Part shown: piece after piece, positions 1-8,292 of the stretch
Layout of the letters: each line of letters begins with the position of its first letter
How positions within the stretch are numbered: position 1 is the stretch's first letter
Assembly: GCF_000802245.2 (NCBI RefSeq)
Contig: NZ_CP021080.1
Span: forward strand, 6,758,001-6,822,000
Direction: 5' to 3'
Source of the DNA: Streptomyces pluripotens
Lineage (GTDB): Bacteria; Actinomycetota; Actinomycetes; Streptomycetales; Streptomycetaceae
DNA: 64,000 nt
The notes under the pieces: generated by a model
The model's input: only the letters and a program-made list of their open reading frames with translations
What the model was told of the DNA's origin: nothing
Database searches by the model: none
Program-made: the position numbers and the translations under genes

Positions 1-10
1 TGGCGGTTCC

Positions 11-985
11 TCATTCCGTCTCAGTGCGCACCACGTACAGCATCGTCGGGTCACCCGGCAGAGCGAGCCGACCGGTCGACAGGTCGGTCGCGATCCGTAC
101 CGAGCCGTGCAAGGGGTCGCCCTCGGCCGGCACCTGCCGTGCGTGGGGTAGCTGTGCCGCCAACTCCTCGCGCAGAGGAACGAGGAGGGCGTCGCCCAGC
201 CTGAAGAGGCCACCGGTGAGTGCCACTTCGGGTTCTCCTCCGGCCGGGCACACGGCCAGGGCGGAATCGGCCATGTGCCGGGCCGCGGTGCGCAGGAGGT
301 CCGCTGCGACGGGATCGTGCACGGCGCATGCGGCCACTTCGGGCGCGAAGGAGGCCAGCAGGGCAGGCCGGTCGGTGCGTGGATAGAGCAGGCTGGGGAG
401 CCCGTGCACCGGGCCGAACCGATCTTCCGTGCGGGCCAGCAGTGGTGCGGAGCCGCCGGCGCGACCGTCGTGGGCGCGCAGTGCCGCTTCCAGACCAGCC
501 CGTCCGATCCAGGCGCCGCTGCCGCAGTCGCCCAGCAGATGTCCCCAGCCGTCGGCCCGCCGCCAGCCCGTCAGGTCGGTGCCGATGGCGATCAGTCCGG
601 TTCCTGCGGCGAGGACCGCGCCCGGGCGGGGGCCGAGCGCGCCTACGTAGGCGGTGACGGCGTCGGCGGCCAGCGCCACGTCCCGTACCCCCAACTCCCG
701 CGCGAGGGCGTCGGGAAGTTCAGCGCGCAGGGCGCCTCCGAGGGTGGCGAATCCGGCGGCGCCGACGACGGCCGTGGTCGGCCCGCTGACCCCGGCCTCC
801 GCCGTCAGCGCTCGGACCAGCGGGACGAGTTGCGTCATCAGATGCGCGGGATCGATGCCTCGTGCACCCGTGCGGAGGGGTTCCCGGGTCTCCCGCAGGG
901 CAGCGGGCTCCCGGCCCGGGATCCCGACGGCGATCCGGAGGCCGGAACCGCCGGAGTCCACGGCGAGGTAGCTGGGCACGCTCAC
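11..985 (-). CDS. N-acetylglucosamine kinase-like protein, BadF/BadG ATPase family
   Basis: A cytoplasmic sugar kinase of the ASKHA fold, about 324 aa. It most likely phosphorylates N-acetylglucosamine or a related amino sugar with ATP. The N-terminal phosphate loop VDSGGSG (residues 9-15), a central AAGTGLIAIG loop and a late ALTGGLF adenosine motif are in the expected order. I chose the GTG at 985-983 because homology begins right there and because it overlaps the stop of the upstream ung fragment as GTGA. The frame stays open for 48 more codons upstream, but those run through the ung remnant. The coupling suggests the kinase was once translated behind a functional ung-like gene. The exact sugar is inferred from the family. 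Confidence 0.85.
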   Translation of the reverse strand: MSVPSYLAVDSGGSGLRIAVGIPGREPAALRETREPLRTGARGIDPAHLMTQLVPLVRALTAEAGVSGPTTAVVGAAGFATLGGALRAELPDALARELGVRDVALAADAVTAYVGALGPRPGAVLAAGTGLIAIGTDLTGWRRADGWGHLLGDCGSGAWIGRAGLEAALRAHDGRAGGSAPLLARTEDRFGPVHGLPSLLYPRTDRPALLASFAPEVAACAVHDPVAADLLRTAARHMADSALAVCPAGGEPEVALTGGLFRLGDALLVPLREELAAQLPHARQVPAEGDPLHGSVRIATDLSTGRLALPGDPTMLYVVRTETE

Positions 986-1428
986 GGCAGTCGCCAATCC
1001 ACGGGCTGTCCTCCGTGCTGGATCAGCAGGTCGTTGGCGCGGCTGAACGGGCGCGAGCCGAAGAATTCGCGGTCGGCCGACGTGGGGGAGGGGCGCGTGA
1101 ATTCCCCCGATGGCAGATTGTCCAGCCACGGACGCAGCGTGCGGGTGTCACGCCCCCACAGGATGGACGCCCGCAGCAGGCCGCGCGCGACCAGCGCCCG
1201 GATCGTCCGCTCGGTGACCTCCTCCCAGCCCGTGCCGGGGTGCGCACCCGGGGTGCTGCGCCGCACGGTGGAGAGCGCCCTGTTGAGCAGCAGCACACCC
1301 TGCGCTATCCACGGAGAGTGATCGCCGTTGGGCTGCTGGGACAGACCCAGCTGGTGGTTCAGCTCGCGGAAGAAGTTGATCAAGCTCGGGGGCAGCGGGC
1401 GCACGTCCGACGCGACTGAGAACGACAG
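982..1428 (-). pseudogene. 3' fragment of a second uracil-DNA glycosylase gene
   Basis: About 148 codons closely matching residues 79-225 of the intact Ung encoded at 1682-2359: both contain LLNRAL, a GWEEVTE block and [13 protein letters not shown], and both end QPVDWRLP. The N-terminal half with the catalytic water-activating Asp motif (GQDPY) is absent, because the frame upstream reads into unrelated sequence. The second active-site motif is also damaged: HPSPMS in the intact protein is RPSPTS here, losing the catalytic His. It therefore cannot be an active glycosylase. Its stop overlaps the GTG of the kinase gene (GTGA at 985-982). It may be transcribed, but I see no start signal of its own. 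Confidence 0.85.
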
Positions 1429-1488
1429 TCTCGCTGCGTGTGCGGGAGTTCCGAGGTGTCGGCATGCAGGACGAAGGGCTGACCAGGC

Positions 1489-1605
1489 ATGATGACCATG
1501 ACGGAGTGGCTTGAGCACGGGATGCACCAAGATTCCCTCCTTCCCGGTGACCGGTTGCGCGAACTGCTCGACCGTCTCGAAGACCTCGACGAGGAGGAAG
1601 AGTAG
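1489..1605 (+). CDS. Small acidic protein of unknown function (38 aa)
   Basis: A short frame beginning ATGATGACCATG, giving a peptide with an amphipathic Leu-rich stretch (DRLRELLDRLEDL) and a run of acidic residues at the C-terminus (DEEEE). It lies in the gap between the inverted ung fragment and the intact ung, on the same strand as the latter. The purine run AGGACGAAGGG lies 9-19 bases upstream of the first ATG, so any of three in-frame ATGs (1489, 1492, 1498) could be used. I do not recognise the family. Codon choice looks coding (GC-rich third positions), but the length makes this uncertain. Confidence 0.4.
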   Translation: MMTMTEWLEHGMHQDSLLPGDRLRELLDRLEDLDEEEE

Positions 1606-1641
1606 CGCCGGTAGGGGCCCTGGTGCGTAGGGCCTGTTGGC

Positions 1642-1673
1642 TTGTGCAGGGCTTCGGTGCATGCCGGTAGAGT
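1642..1673 (+). promoter_or_regulatory. Possible ung promoter, leaderless transcript
   Basis: TAGAGT at 1668-1673 lies 8 bases before the GTG of ung, the usual spacing for a leaderless actinobacterial start. TTGTGC at 1642-1647 is a weak -35 candidate with a long 20-base spacer. A related sequence with TAGAGC precedes the inverted 5' ung remnant near 2650, which supports a conserved role. Confidence 0.3.
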
Positions 1674-1681
1674 GACGCGCT

Positions 1682-2359
1682 GTGGCACCACGACCCTTGC
1701 ACGAACTTGTTGAAGCAGGCTGGGCGAAGGCTCTCGAACCTGCAGCCGAACGCATCGCGGCCATGGGGGACTTCCTCCGGGCCGAGATAGCGGCCGGCCG
1801 GACCTACCTTCCGGCCGGGGCGAATGTCCTGCGGGCCTTCCAGCAGCCGTTCGATGACGTCCGTGTCCTGATCGTCGGCCAGGATCCCTACCCCACGCCG
1901 GGGATGGCGATCGGGTTGAGTTTCGCGGTGGCGCCCGAGGTGCGTTCGCTGCCCGGCAGTTTGGAGAACATCTTCCGGGAGATGCACTCCGACCTGGGCC
2001 TCGATCGCCCGTCCAATGGTGACCTGACGCCGTGGACCCGACAGGGCGTTCTCCTGCTCAACAGGGCGCTGACCACGGCCCCGCGCAGCCCGGGTGCCCA
2101 CCGCGGCAAGGGCTGGGAGGAGGTCACCGAGCAGGCGATCCGGGCGCTGGCGGCACGGGGCAAGCCGCTGGTGTCCATCCTGTGGGGGCGTGACGCGCGC
2201 AATCTGCGGCCGCTGCTGGGAGATCTCCCAGCGATCGAGTCCGCTCATCCCTCCCCGATGTCGGCGGACCGGGGCTTCTTCGGCTCGCGTCCGTTCAGCC
2301 GGGCCAATGACCTGCTGGTCAGACAGGGCGCCCAGCCGGTGGATTGGCGACTGCCGTAA
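1682..2359 (+). CDS. ung: Uracil-DNA glycosylase, family 1
   Basis: Removes uracil from DNA to start base-excision repair. The 225-aa protein is full length for the family. The catalytic motif GQDPYPTPG spans residues 66-74, with Asp68 activating water. The Leu-loop/His motif HPSPMS is at 189-194, with His189, followed by FGSRPFS at 200-206. The GTG start has no ribosome site and fits leaderless translation. The gene is flanked by two minus-strand fragments of a paralog (982-1428 and 2553-2627), which makes this locus a rearranged duplication. Family assignment is certain. That this copy is the main cellular Ung is inference, since Streptomyces often carry a second, more divergent ung elsewhere. 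Confidence 0.97.
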   Translation: MAPRPLHELVEAGWAKALEPAAERIAAMGDFLRAEIAAGRTYLPAGANVLRAFQQPFDDVRVLIVGQDPYPTPGMAIGLSFAVAPEVRSLPGSLENIFREMHSDLGLDRPSNGDLTPWTRQGVLLLNRALTTAPRSPGAHRGKGWEEVTEQAIRALAARGKPLVSILWGRDARNLRPLLGDLPAIESAHPSPMSADRGFFGSRPFSRANDLLVRQGAQPVDWRLP

Positions 2360-2552
2360 CCTCACGCCCGCCGCAGCGACCGCGAGCCGCTTGGTGAAGC
2401 ACCGGCGTACAGCCCGACCCGTCTGCCATCGAGGTTCTGACCAGGCCCAGATCGTCGAGTTCCGCCTCGCTCAGTTGCCTGTCCACGGGCAGCACGCTAT
2501 CCACCGGACCGGCCGGAGGAACACCCGGGAGTACCTGCCCCCAGCCGCGCCC

Positions 2553-2627
2553 TTCTGACGCCCAGCCCCGTTCGGCGATTTCCTGTAAAGGCCGTGGCGC
2601 CACTTCCTGTAAAGGCCGTGGTGCCAC
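2553..2627 (-). pseudogene. 5' remnant of the second ung, with internal tandem duplication
   Basis: Reading leftward from the GTG at 2627, the frame gives VAPRPLQE twice and then IAERGWAS. The intact Ung begins [16 protein letters not shown]. The first 24 bases match the intact ung start at about 20 of 24 positions. The sequence just upstream (TAGAG...TGACGC) also resembles the intact gene's promoter. After about 25 codons similarity is lost, and the rest of the gap between ung and the BNR gene (2360-2724) holds nothing else I recognise. With the 3' fragment at 982-1428 it suggests one minus-strand ung split by the plus-strand copy. Confidence 0.55.
2580..2627. repeat. Two tandem copies of a 24-bp unit
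   Basis: Units at 2580-2603 and 2604-2627 differ at one base. Each encodes VAPRPLQE on the minus strand, so the duplication is in frame and repeats the first eight codons of the ung remnant. Confidence 0.9.
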
Positions 2628-2724
2628 GGGCGTCACCCGGCTGCTCTACACCGGCTGGTGACAGACCGATGCCTGACGTGCGATCGGGAGCTTCCTGGTG
2701 TCCTGCCGCGTTCCTGCCGCACGC

Positions 2725-3810
2725 TCAGCCGGTCACCGCTGCCCGTACGCACAGCACGTCCGGCAGATGCGCGGCCAGTTGCTGCCAGCTGTCGCCGCCG
2801 TTGGCGGAGGCGAACAACTCACCGTTGCGGTTTCCGAAGTACACGCCCGCCGGGTCGGCGTCGTCGGTGCACAGGGCGTCCCGCAGCACCGTGCCGTAGT
2901 GGTCTCCCTCTGGCAGTCCGCTGGACAGCGGCTCCCACGATCTGCCCGCGTCCGTGGTGCGGAAGACCCGGCAGCGGCGACCGGCGGGAACCCGGTCGGT
3001 GTCCGCGTTGATCGGGAAGACGTACGCTGTGCCACCACGGCTCGGATGGGCTGCCACCGCGAACCCGAACGTGGACGGCAGGCCCGCGCCGATGTCGGTC
3101 CAGTGGGCCCCAGCGTCGTCACTGCGGTACACCCCCCAGTGGTTCTGCAGATACAGCCGGTCTGGATCGCCCGCGTCCTTGGCGATCTTGTGCACGCACT
3201 GGCCGAAGTCGGGGTTGGGGTCCGGCAGGAACACCGCGGACACACCGGAGTTGGACGGCGCCCAGCTCGCGCCGCCGTCGGTGGTGCGGAACACCCCGGC
3301 CGTCGAGACGGCCACGGTCACCGCCTGCGGGTCGCGCGCATAGGTGACGACCGTGTGCAGGCCCTCACCGCCACCGCCGGGCACCCACCGGGTGCGGGTC
3401 GGGTGCTCCCACAGCGGTCGCACCAGCTCGAAGCTCTCCCCCCGGTCCTGCGAGCGGTACAACGCGGCCGGTTCGGTGCCCGCGTACACCACATCCGGCT
3501 CAGCGGCAGCCGGATGCAACTGCCAGACGCGCTCCAGGGAGGCCCCAGTGTCCTCGGGGAATCTGACGGCCGGCCGCGCAGGTTCGGTCCAGGTACGGCC
3601 GAGGTCGTCGGAGTGGAAGACCGACGGACCCCAGTGTGCGCTGTCGCCCCCCGCCAGCAGCCTGGGGCGGGCGCCCCGCGTGTCGATCGCCACCGAGTAG
3701 ATCGCCTGCGCATTGAAGTAGGGACTCTCGTCGAACTCCCAGGCGCCACCGCCCCGCCGCCCGATGAAGAGGCCCTTGCGGGTACCCACCGCCAGCAGAA
3801 CCTCGGTCAT
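2725..3810 (-). CDS. BNR/WD40-like repeat beta-propeller protein (sialidase-fold)
   Basis: A 361-aa protein beginning MTEVLLAVGTRKGLF, with repeated Asp-box-like units (VFHSDDLGRTW, LYRSQDRGESF, VFRTTDGGASW, VYRSDDAGAHW, VFRTTDAGRSW) spaced as in BNR beta-propellers. Such proteins are annotated as exo-alpha-sialidase or glycosyl hydrolase, but the Arg triad of true sialidases is not evident to me, so catalytic activity is not assured. There is no signal peptide, hence probably cytoplasmic. The ATG at 3810 has a strong ribosome site (GGAGGTGA) five bases upstream. The gene stands alone; a small ubiquitin-like partner often seen next to this family is not visible here. Confidence 0.85.
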   Translation of the reverse strand: MTEVLLAVGTRKGLFIGRRGGGAWEFDESPYFNAQAIYSVAIDTRGARPRLLAGGDSAHWGPSVFHSDDLGRTWTEPARPAVRFPEDTGASLERVWQLHPAAAEPDVVYAGTEPAALYRSQDRGESFELVRPLWEHPTRTRWVPGGGGEGLHTVVTYARDPQAVTVAVSTAGVFRTTDGGASWAPSNSGVSAVFLPDPNPDFGQCVHKIAKDAGDPDRLYLQNHWGVYRSDDAGAHWTDIGAGLPSTFGFAVAAHPSRGGTAYVFPINADTDRVPAGRRCRVFRTTDAGRSWEPLSSGLPEGDHYGTVLRDALCTDDADPAGVYFGNRNGELFASANGGDSWQQLAAHLPDVLCVRAAVTG

Positions 3811-4080
3811 GCCGATCACCTCCGGGACGCCTGTGTCCAGGTAGTCGTCAGATACCGGCCAGTGTGCACCCCACCACTGACACTCTCTCCGAAGCCAACG
3901 TTCCCGCAGGTCGTGGCAGTGTCGTCGGCCGGCGCCGAAAGCCAGCAGGATCCGTTCGAGGATGCGCCTGCGGGGCGGGGGCGTCCCGTGGGACCGCCGA
4001 GGAGTCGGCTCGTCGTGAGCAGCGGAGCGACCTTTCCCGTATGGGAGGGCGTCCGGCCGGTCGGTGCGCTCGTGAGGAGG

Positions 4081-4671
4081 ATGCCTTTGAAGGCGTTCCG
4101 TGGTCCGAAAGTGTGGTTGTGGCGCTGGCGGCGCAACCCGCTCAAGCGCCGCACTGACGTGGCGGAGGCCTGGTTGGTCCTCGGTACCTGGCTGCTGACC
4201 GTCCTGACGGGGGTGCTGGCGGGCCTGGCGGCGGTCCGGTCGGCGGAGCAGGGACTCGCTCGGGAAAGGGCCACCTGGCGTCCCGCCGTGGCACAGGTCG
4301 TCGAACCGGTCCCGGGAGGGTCCCCCGCACACAGCCGTATCAGCGCCGGCGAACGGGTCTGGGTCAAAGTGCGCTGGACGGCGGCCGACGGCTCCGCCCA
4401 CACCGGCCGGGCCCGGGTGGCCCCCGGCAGCAAGGCGGGCACCCTCGTCACCGTCTGGACCGATGAGGCGGGACGTCTCGGCAGCCGGCCCGCCTCCGCC
4501 TCCGAGGGAGCCCTCCGGGCCGCCCTGTTGGGCGGACTGGCCGGTGTGAGCTGCGCCGCCGTGCCTCTGGCCGGGGGCCTGGCCCTGCGCGGTCGGTTGG
4601 AGCGCCGACGGATGGACGCCTGGGCCGCGGAATGGGCCTGGCTCGGTCCGCGCTGGGGCCGGAGGGTCTGA
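4081..4671 (+). CDS. Rv1733c-like membrane protein
   Basis: A 196-aa protein with a basic start (WLWRWRRNPLKRRTD), a first membrane helix near residues 30-50, an extracytoplasmic region of about 90 residues containing a V.VRWTA.DG beta segment, and a second helix near 140-165 followed by an Arg-rich tail. This two-helix layout is that of the mycobacterial Rv1733c family, of unknown function. A GAGGAGG run abuts the ATG; a GTG three codons earlier (4072) is an alternative start. A paralog lies at 56622-57227. The preceding gap (3811-4080) shows nothing definite. Confidence 0.8.
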   Translation: MPLKAFRGPKVWLWRWRRNPLKRRTDVAEAWLVLGTWLLTVLTGVLAGLAAVRSAEQGLARERATWRPAVAQVVEPVPGGSPAHSRISAGERVWVKVRWTAADGSAHTGRARVAPGSKAGTLVTVWTDEAGRLGSRPASASEGALRAALLGGLAGVSCAAVPLAGGLALRGRLERRRMDAWAAEWAWLGPRWGRRV

Positions 4672-4703
4672 CCGCGTGGTGGGGCCGGACGACTGGGTGT
4701 GCC

Positions 4704-4720
4704 CCGGCCCGGCGGGCCGG
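4704..4720. terminator. Possible GC hairpin between convergent genes
   Basis: CCGGCCCG and CGGGCCGG are perfect complements separated by one base, between the ends of the Rv1733c-like gene and the convergent acyl-CoA dehydrogenase gene. It is short with no T tract, so only a candidate. Confidence 0.3.
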
Positions 4721-4888
4721 TGCCCCGGCCGTCCGGCACTCTGTTCCGACGCTCTGCGTGGTCAGGGCTCCGAGTGGCTGCCCGGCCGTGGCCCTGCGCT
4801 GCCGTAGTACCTCGACCGTGCCGGCCGTACCGCGGTGAGCGCGGTCCCCGGCGGCCTGTCACCTGCCGGGGAGGACAGCGGCGGAGGA

Positions 4889-6580
4889 TCAGTCCAGGCT
4901 GGGCAGGGCCCGCTGCAGGATCGCATCCTGGTCGGTTCCGGCGGGCAGCGTGCCGAAGGAGTGGCCCCAGTCGCCACCCAACCGGGTGGCGCAGAAGGCG
5001 TCCGCGACCGGATGCGGGGCGTACCGGACGAGCAGCGAGGCCTGGAGTGCGAGGGCCATGCGCTCGACCAGCCGGCGGGCGCCCGCCTGATCGGTTCCGG
5101 CCAGCTGGTTCTGCAGCGCGGCCACCGCCGCGTCCAGCCGGGCGTCGGCCCCGCGGGCGAGGGCGAGCTCGGCGAACAGGGCCTCGGTGGTGTCCGGTTC
5201 ACGGCTCAGGGCGCGCAGCACATCGAGCGCGTTGACGTTCCCCGAGCCTTCCCAGATCGACAGCAGCGGAGCCTCCCGGTAGTGCCGGGGCATGCCGGAC
5301 TCCTCCACGTACCCGTTGCCGCCGAGGCACTCCAGTGCCTCGGCGGTGAACGCCGGGCCCCGTTTGGTCACCCAGTACTTGCCCACCGCCGTGGCGATGC
5401 GCCGGAAGGCCCGTTCCCCGGTGTCCCCGCGTACTGCGCGGTCCGCCGCTCCGGCCAGCCGCAGCGTCAGCGTGGTCGCCGCCTCCGACTCCAGCGCCAG
5501 GTCGGCCAGGACGTTGCGCATCAGCGGCTGGCCGATCAATGGGGCGCCGAAGGCGCTGCGGTGCCGGGCGTGGTGTCCGGCCTCGACCAGTGTCTTGCGC
5601 ATCAGGGTCGCCGAGGACGTCACACAGTCCAGGCGGGTGCAGTTGACCATCTCGATGATGGTCTTGACGCCGCGCCCCTCCGGACCCACCAGCCAGGCCA
5701 CGGTCCGGTCGAACTCAGGCTCGGAGGAGGCGTTGGACCGGTTGCCCAGTTTGTCCTTGAGCCGCTGGATGCGGAAGGTGTTGCGGCTGCCATCCGGCAG
5801 GACCCGCGGCACCAGGAAGCACGACAGACCGCCCGGGGCCTGCGCGAGCACCAGGAACACGTCGCACATCGGCGCCGATGTGAACCACTTGTGCCCGCGC
5901 AGCGTGTACACGCCCGCTTCCCCGGTGGGCGTGGCCGTGGTGGTGTTGGAGCGGACGTCCGACCCCCCCTGCTTCTCGGTCATGCCCATTCCGGCGAGCA
6001 GGCCGGGCTTCCGGGTCGGCACGCGCAGTTCCGGGTCGTATTCCCGGCTGGTGAGCAGTGGCTCGTAGACCTTGGCGAGATCCGGCTGGGCGCGCAGCGC
6101 GGGCACTGCGGCGTACGTCATCGATGTCGGGCAACCGTGCCCCGCCTCCGTGTGCCCCCACACCAGGCTTCCTGCCGTCCGGGCCACGTGCGCGCCCGGA
6201 CGGTCGTCGGCCCATGGGGCGCCGGCCAGACCTTCGGCGACCGCCGTGCGCATCAGATGGTGCCAGCTGGGGTGGAACTCCACCTCGTCGACGCGGTGGC
6301 CGTAGCGGTCGTGGGTGCGCAGTTCGGGTTCGTTCCGGTTGGCCAGTTCGCCCCACTCCTGTGCCTCCTCGCTGCCGGCGCGCGTCCCCAGCCGCCGGAT
6401 GCCGTCCTCGGCCCACCCGGCGCCTTCCCGGCGCAGCCCCTCCAACAGGGCTTGGTCGGCGGAGGCGTCGTACGGAGCGAGCGGTGGGGCCTGATTGGTG
6501 ACGTCGTGCGTGGCGGAGAACTCCGGCTGAGGGTGCGACGGCGACGGCGACTGCGCGGGTATCGAAACCATACGGGCCAT
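4889..6580 (-). CDS. Acyl-CoA dehydrogenase family protein, AidB-like
   Basis: A 563-aa flavoprotein. The motif GMGMTEKQGGSDVRSNTT (residues 197-214) and the later SIWEGSGNV are hallmarks of the AidB branch, whose E. coli member is induced by alkylation damage and binds DNA. Length fits AidB (about 540 aa) rather than ordinary beta-oxidation dehydrogenases (about 380 aa). The start at 6580 has a weak AGAAGAG upstream; a second in-frame ATG is at 6571. It is transcribed divergently from a PaaX-type regulator, with a perfect palindrome between them. Whether it acts in repair or in fatty-acid or branched-chain catabolism cannot be settled here; PaaX-type control points to catabolism. Confidence 0.88.
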   Translation of the reverse strand: MARMVSIPAQSPSPSHPQPEFSATHDVTNQAPPLAPYDASADQALLEGLRREGAGWAEDGIRRLGTRAGSEEAQEWGELANRNEPELRTHDRYGHRVDEVEFHPSWHHLMRTAVAEGLAGAPWADDRPGAHVARTAGSLVWGHTEAGHGCPTSMTYAAVPALRAQPDLAKVYEPLLTSREYDPELRVPTRKPGLLAGMGMTEKQGGSDVRSNTTTATPTGEAGVYTLRGHKWFTSAPMCDVFLVLAQAPGGLSCFLVPRVLPDGSRNTFRIQRLKDKLGNRSNASSEPEFDRTVAWLVGPEGRGVKTIIEMVNCTRLDCVTSSATLMRKTLVEAGHHARHRSAFGAPLIGQPLMRNVLADLALESEAATTLTLRLAGAADRAVRGDTGERAFRRIATAVGKYWVTKRGPAFTAEALECLGGNGYVEESGMPRHYREAPLLSIWEGSGNVNALDVLRALSREPDTTEALFAELALARGADARLDAAVAALQNQLAGTDQAGARRLVERMALALQASLLVRYAPHPVADAFCATRLGGDWGHSFGTLPAGTDQDAILQRALPSLD

Positions 6581-6636
6581 GTTGCAACTCTTCTGCGACT
6601 GTAGCAATAGCGCAATAAACTGACGCGCGTACAGTA

Positions 6637-6658
6637 CGTGTTCATGCACATGAACACG
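6637..6658. promoter_or_regulatory. Perfect 10-2-10 palindrome over the regulator start (operator candidate)
   Basis: CGTGTTCATG and CATGAACACG are exact inverted repeats separated by two bases. They cover the likely ATG starts of the PaaX-type gene. A TACAGT at 6630-6635 fits a -10 box placing transcription start at about 6642-6644, inside the palindrome, so a protein bound here would block the regulator's own transcription and could affect the divergent dehydrogenase. Confidence 0.7.
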
Positions 6659-7408
6659 TCCGAGCCGGACGGCGCGGGCCTGCGGCCGCTTTCGGCGCGG
6701 TCGGTCGTACTGAGTCTGCTGCTCGGCGCGCATCCGCCGGAGCTGCCGGTGAAGGATCTGGTCCGGCTGGTGGAGCCGTTCGGGGTCGGTGGTTCCACCC
6801 TGCGGGCCGCGCTGAGCCGCATGGTGGCCGCCGGTGACCTCGTGCGCACGGACGCCGTCTACGGGCTGAGCGACCGGCTGCTCGCCCGCCGGCGCCGACA
6901 GGACGACGCGGTGCACCCCGGCACCCGCGCGTGGACCGGAGACTGGGAGATGGCGGTGATCACGGCGACGGGTCGTGGCCCCGCCGAACGTGCCGAGCTG
7001 CGCACCCGGTTGACCGTCCTGCGCCTGGCCGAACTGCGCGAGGGCGTGTGGCTGCGCCCGGCCAATCTGGTCCGACCTCTGCCGGACGACCTGTGCAGCG
7101 TGGGCCGGACGTACACCGCACGCCCCGACGAGCCGGCGCACGAGTTGGCCGGCCGCCTCTGGCCGCTTGAGGCCTGGGCAGCCACCGCCCGCTCGCTGCG
7201 GGCTCGCGTGGTCCGGGTCGACCGCCCCGCCGACCGCCTCACCGCCTTCGCCGCGGTCGTGCGCCATCTGCTCACCGACCCCGTCCTGCCGCCCGCCCTC
7301 CTGCCCGCGGACTGGCCGGGCGCGGCTCTGCGTGAGGCCTATGCCGACTACCGCCGGGACCTGGCGGTCTCCCTCGGCCTGGCGGGCACGGGGCCGTGCC
7401 CGCCATGA
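6644..7408 (+). CDS. PaaX family transcriptional regulator
   Basis: About 254 aa. The N-terminal winged helix reads ARSVVLSLLLG through TLRAALSRMVAAGDLVR (about residues 17-65), followed by YGLSDRLLARRRRQ and RAWTGDWE, typical of PaaX, the phenylacetyl-CoA-responsive repressor. The C-terminal domain is of the PaaX ligand-binding type. Start: ATG at 6644 is 8 bases after TACAGT and would be leaderless; GTG 6638 and ATG 6650 are alternatives. It probably controls itself and the divergent AidB-like dehydrogenase through the palindrome at 6637-6658. The ligand is unknown but by family may be an acyl-CoA. Confidence 0.88.
   Translation: MHMNTSEPDGAGLRPLSARSVVLSLLLGAHPPELPVKDLVRLVEPFGVGGSTLRAALSRMVAAGDLVRTDAVYGLSDRLLARRRRQDDAVHPGTRAWTGDWEMAVITATGRGPAERAELRTRLTVLRLAELREGVWLRPANLVRPLPDDLCSVGRTYTARPDEPAHELAGRLWPLEAWAATARSLRARVVRVDRPADRLTAFAAVVRHLLTDPVLPPALLPADWPGAALREAYADYRRDLAVSLGLAGTGPCPP
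7381..7404 (+). terminator. Hairpin at the 3' end of the paaX-like gene
   Basis: GGCGGGCACGG and CCGTGCCCGCC are perfect 11-bp arms around a GG centre, inside the last codons of the gene (stop at 7406-7408). The structure fits an intrinsic terminator of the Streptomyces type, without a T run. Confidence 0.5.
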
Positions 7409-7777
7409 CCGCGCAGCGCCACGAGGACCGCCGCGGGCGGTAATGAACACCGGCCTTGGGACATCGGCGATCGTTGCGTCCCTGATCGCCCGTCTCCGAT
7501 GCCTCCGGCTCCGCCCGCCCTGACGTCGGTGGTCCGGTCCAAAAGACGCAGGCCGAGCCCTGCCAGGCCCTGGGCGAGCCCCCGGAGACGGCCCGAGGGG
7601 CCACCGCCCCGCGGCCTCGAAGGTCCGGGGCCACCGCGCCCGCTCCCGGCGGGTGGCGCGGGCGCGGCCCATGGCGTTCCCTTGGAAGAGGCGGCGGTCC
7701 CCGGGGAGAGCAGGGACGGTCGGCGCGGTCGCGGGCACTCGGTGGGGTACGGAAGTCGATCTCGCCCGAGGAGAGTC
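7409..7777. other. Intergenic region with no supported gene
   Basis: No reading frame with a ribosome site or recognisable product was found on either strand. A 26-codon frame from 7443 (MNTGLGTSAIVA...) has no visible ribosome site and was not called. The promoter of the downstream P-type ATPase operon presumably lies near its right end. Confidence 0.5.
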
Positions 7778-8275
7778 ATGGCTGAGCAGAAGTCGGCGCC
7801 GGTTCTCCCGGCGCCCCTGCGCAGCGCGGCTTCGGCACTGCGCCGGGTGCCCGGTGCCGAAACGCTGAGCAGGGCCGCGGAGGAAACCCTGGACAAGGTC
7901 GGTGCGGTCTCCCCCCGTAGCCGTCGCATGGCGGTGTACGCCGGGGCCGGACTGCTCGGTGCCGCGGGCGTGGTGGAGTGGCCTGTGGCCCTCACCGGCG
8001 CCGCCGTCGCCTGGCTCACCCAGGCCAGGCCCGCCGGGCACGGGGACGCGGCCGGAGCGGGCCCCGACCGCCCGCACGACATCGGCACCGCGGCACTCAG
8101 GTCTGGCACCAGGGCGCACGGTCCCGCCGCCGCCCCTCACGGTCCTGCCCCGGTGGCTCACGGTCGTGCTCCCACGGGCGGCGCGCAGGCGCGCCATGCT
8201 GCCGAGGCGCCGAGGCCCAGGGTGTCGACCGGCCCGCTGGGCCCGACGGCGCGGCCCGAGCGCACCACCCTCTAG
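7778..8275 (+). CDS. Hypothetical protein, first gene of the P-type ATPase operon
   Basis: 165 aa, family not recognised. The first half is an ordinary alpha-helical sequence with a likely single membrane helix near residues 47-70 (VYAGAGLLGAAGVVEWPVALTGA). The second half is low complexity, rich in Ala, Gly, Pro and His. GAGGAGA sits just before the ATG. The stop lies 17 bases before the GTG of the large P-type ATPase gene, so the two are very likely co-transcribed. A role as accessory or anchoring protein of the ATPase is inference from context only. Confidence 0.75.
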   Translation: MAEQKSAPVLPAPLRSAASALRRVPGAETLSRAAEETLDKVGAVSPRSRRMAVYAGAGLLGAAGVVEWPVALTGAAVAWLTQARPAGHGDAAGAGPDRPHDIGTAALRSGTRAHGPAAAPHGPAPVAHGRAPTGGAQARHAAEAPRPRVSTGPLGPTARPERTTL

Positions 8276-8292
8276 AAGAGCCGGGAAGCGCC

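Noticed and set aside
2698..4080. Upstream extension of the Rv1733c-like gene
   Set aside because: The extension runs antisense through the BNR-repeat gene; a ribosome site abuts the ATG at 4081.
4835..6604. Long plus-strand frame opposite the acyl-CoA dehydrogenase
   Set aside because: The minus strand encodes a complete AidB-like protein; the opposite frame is a shadow.
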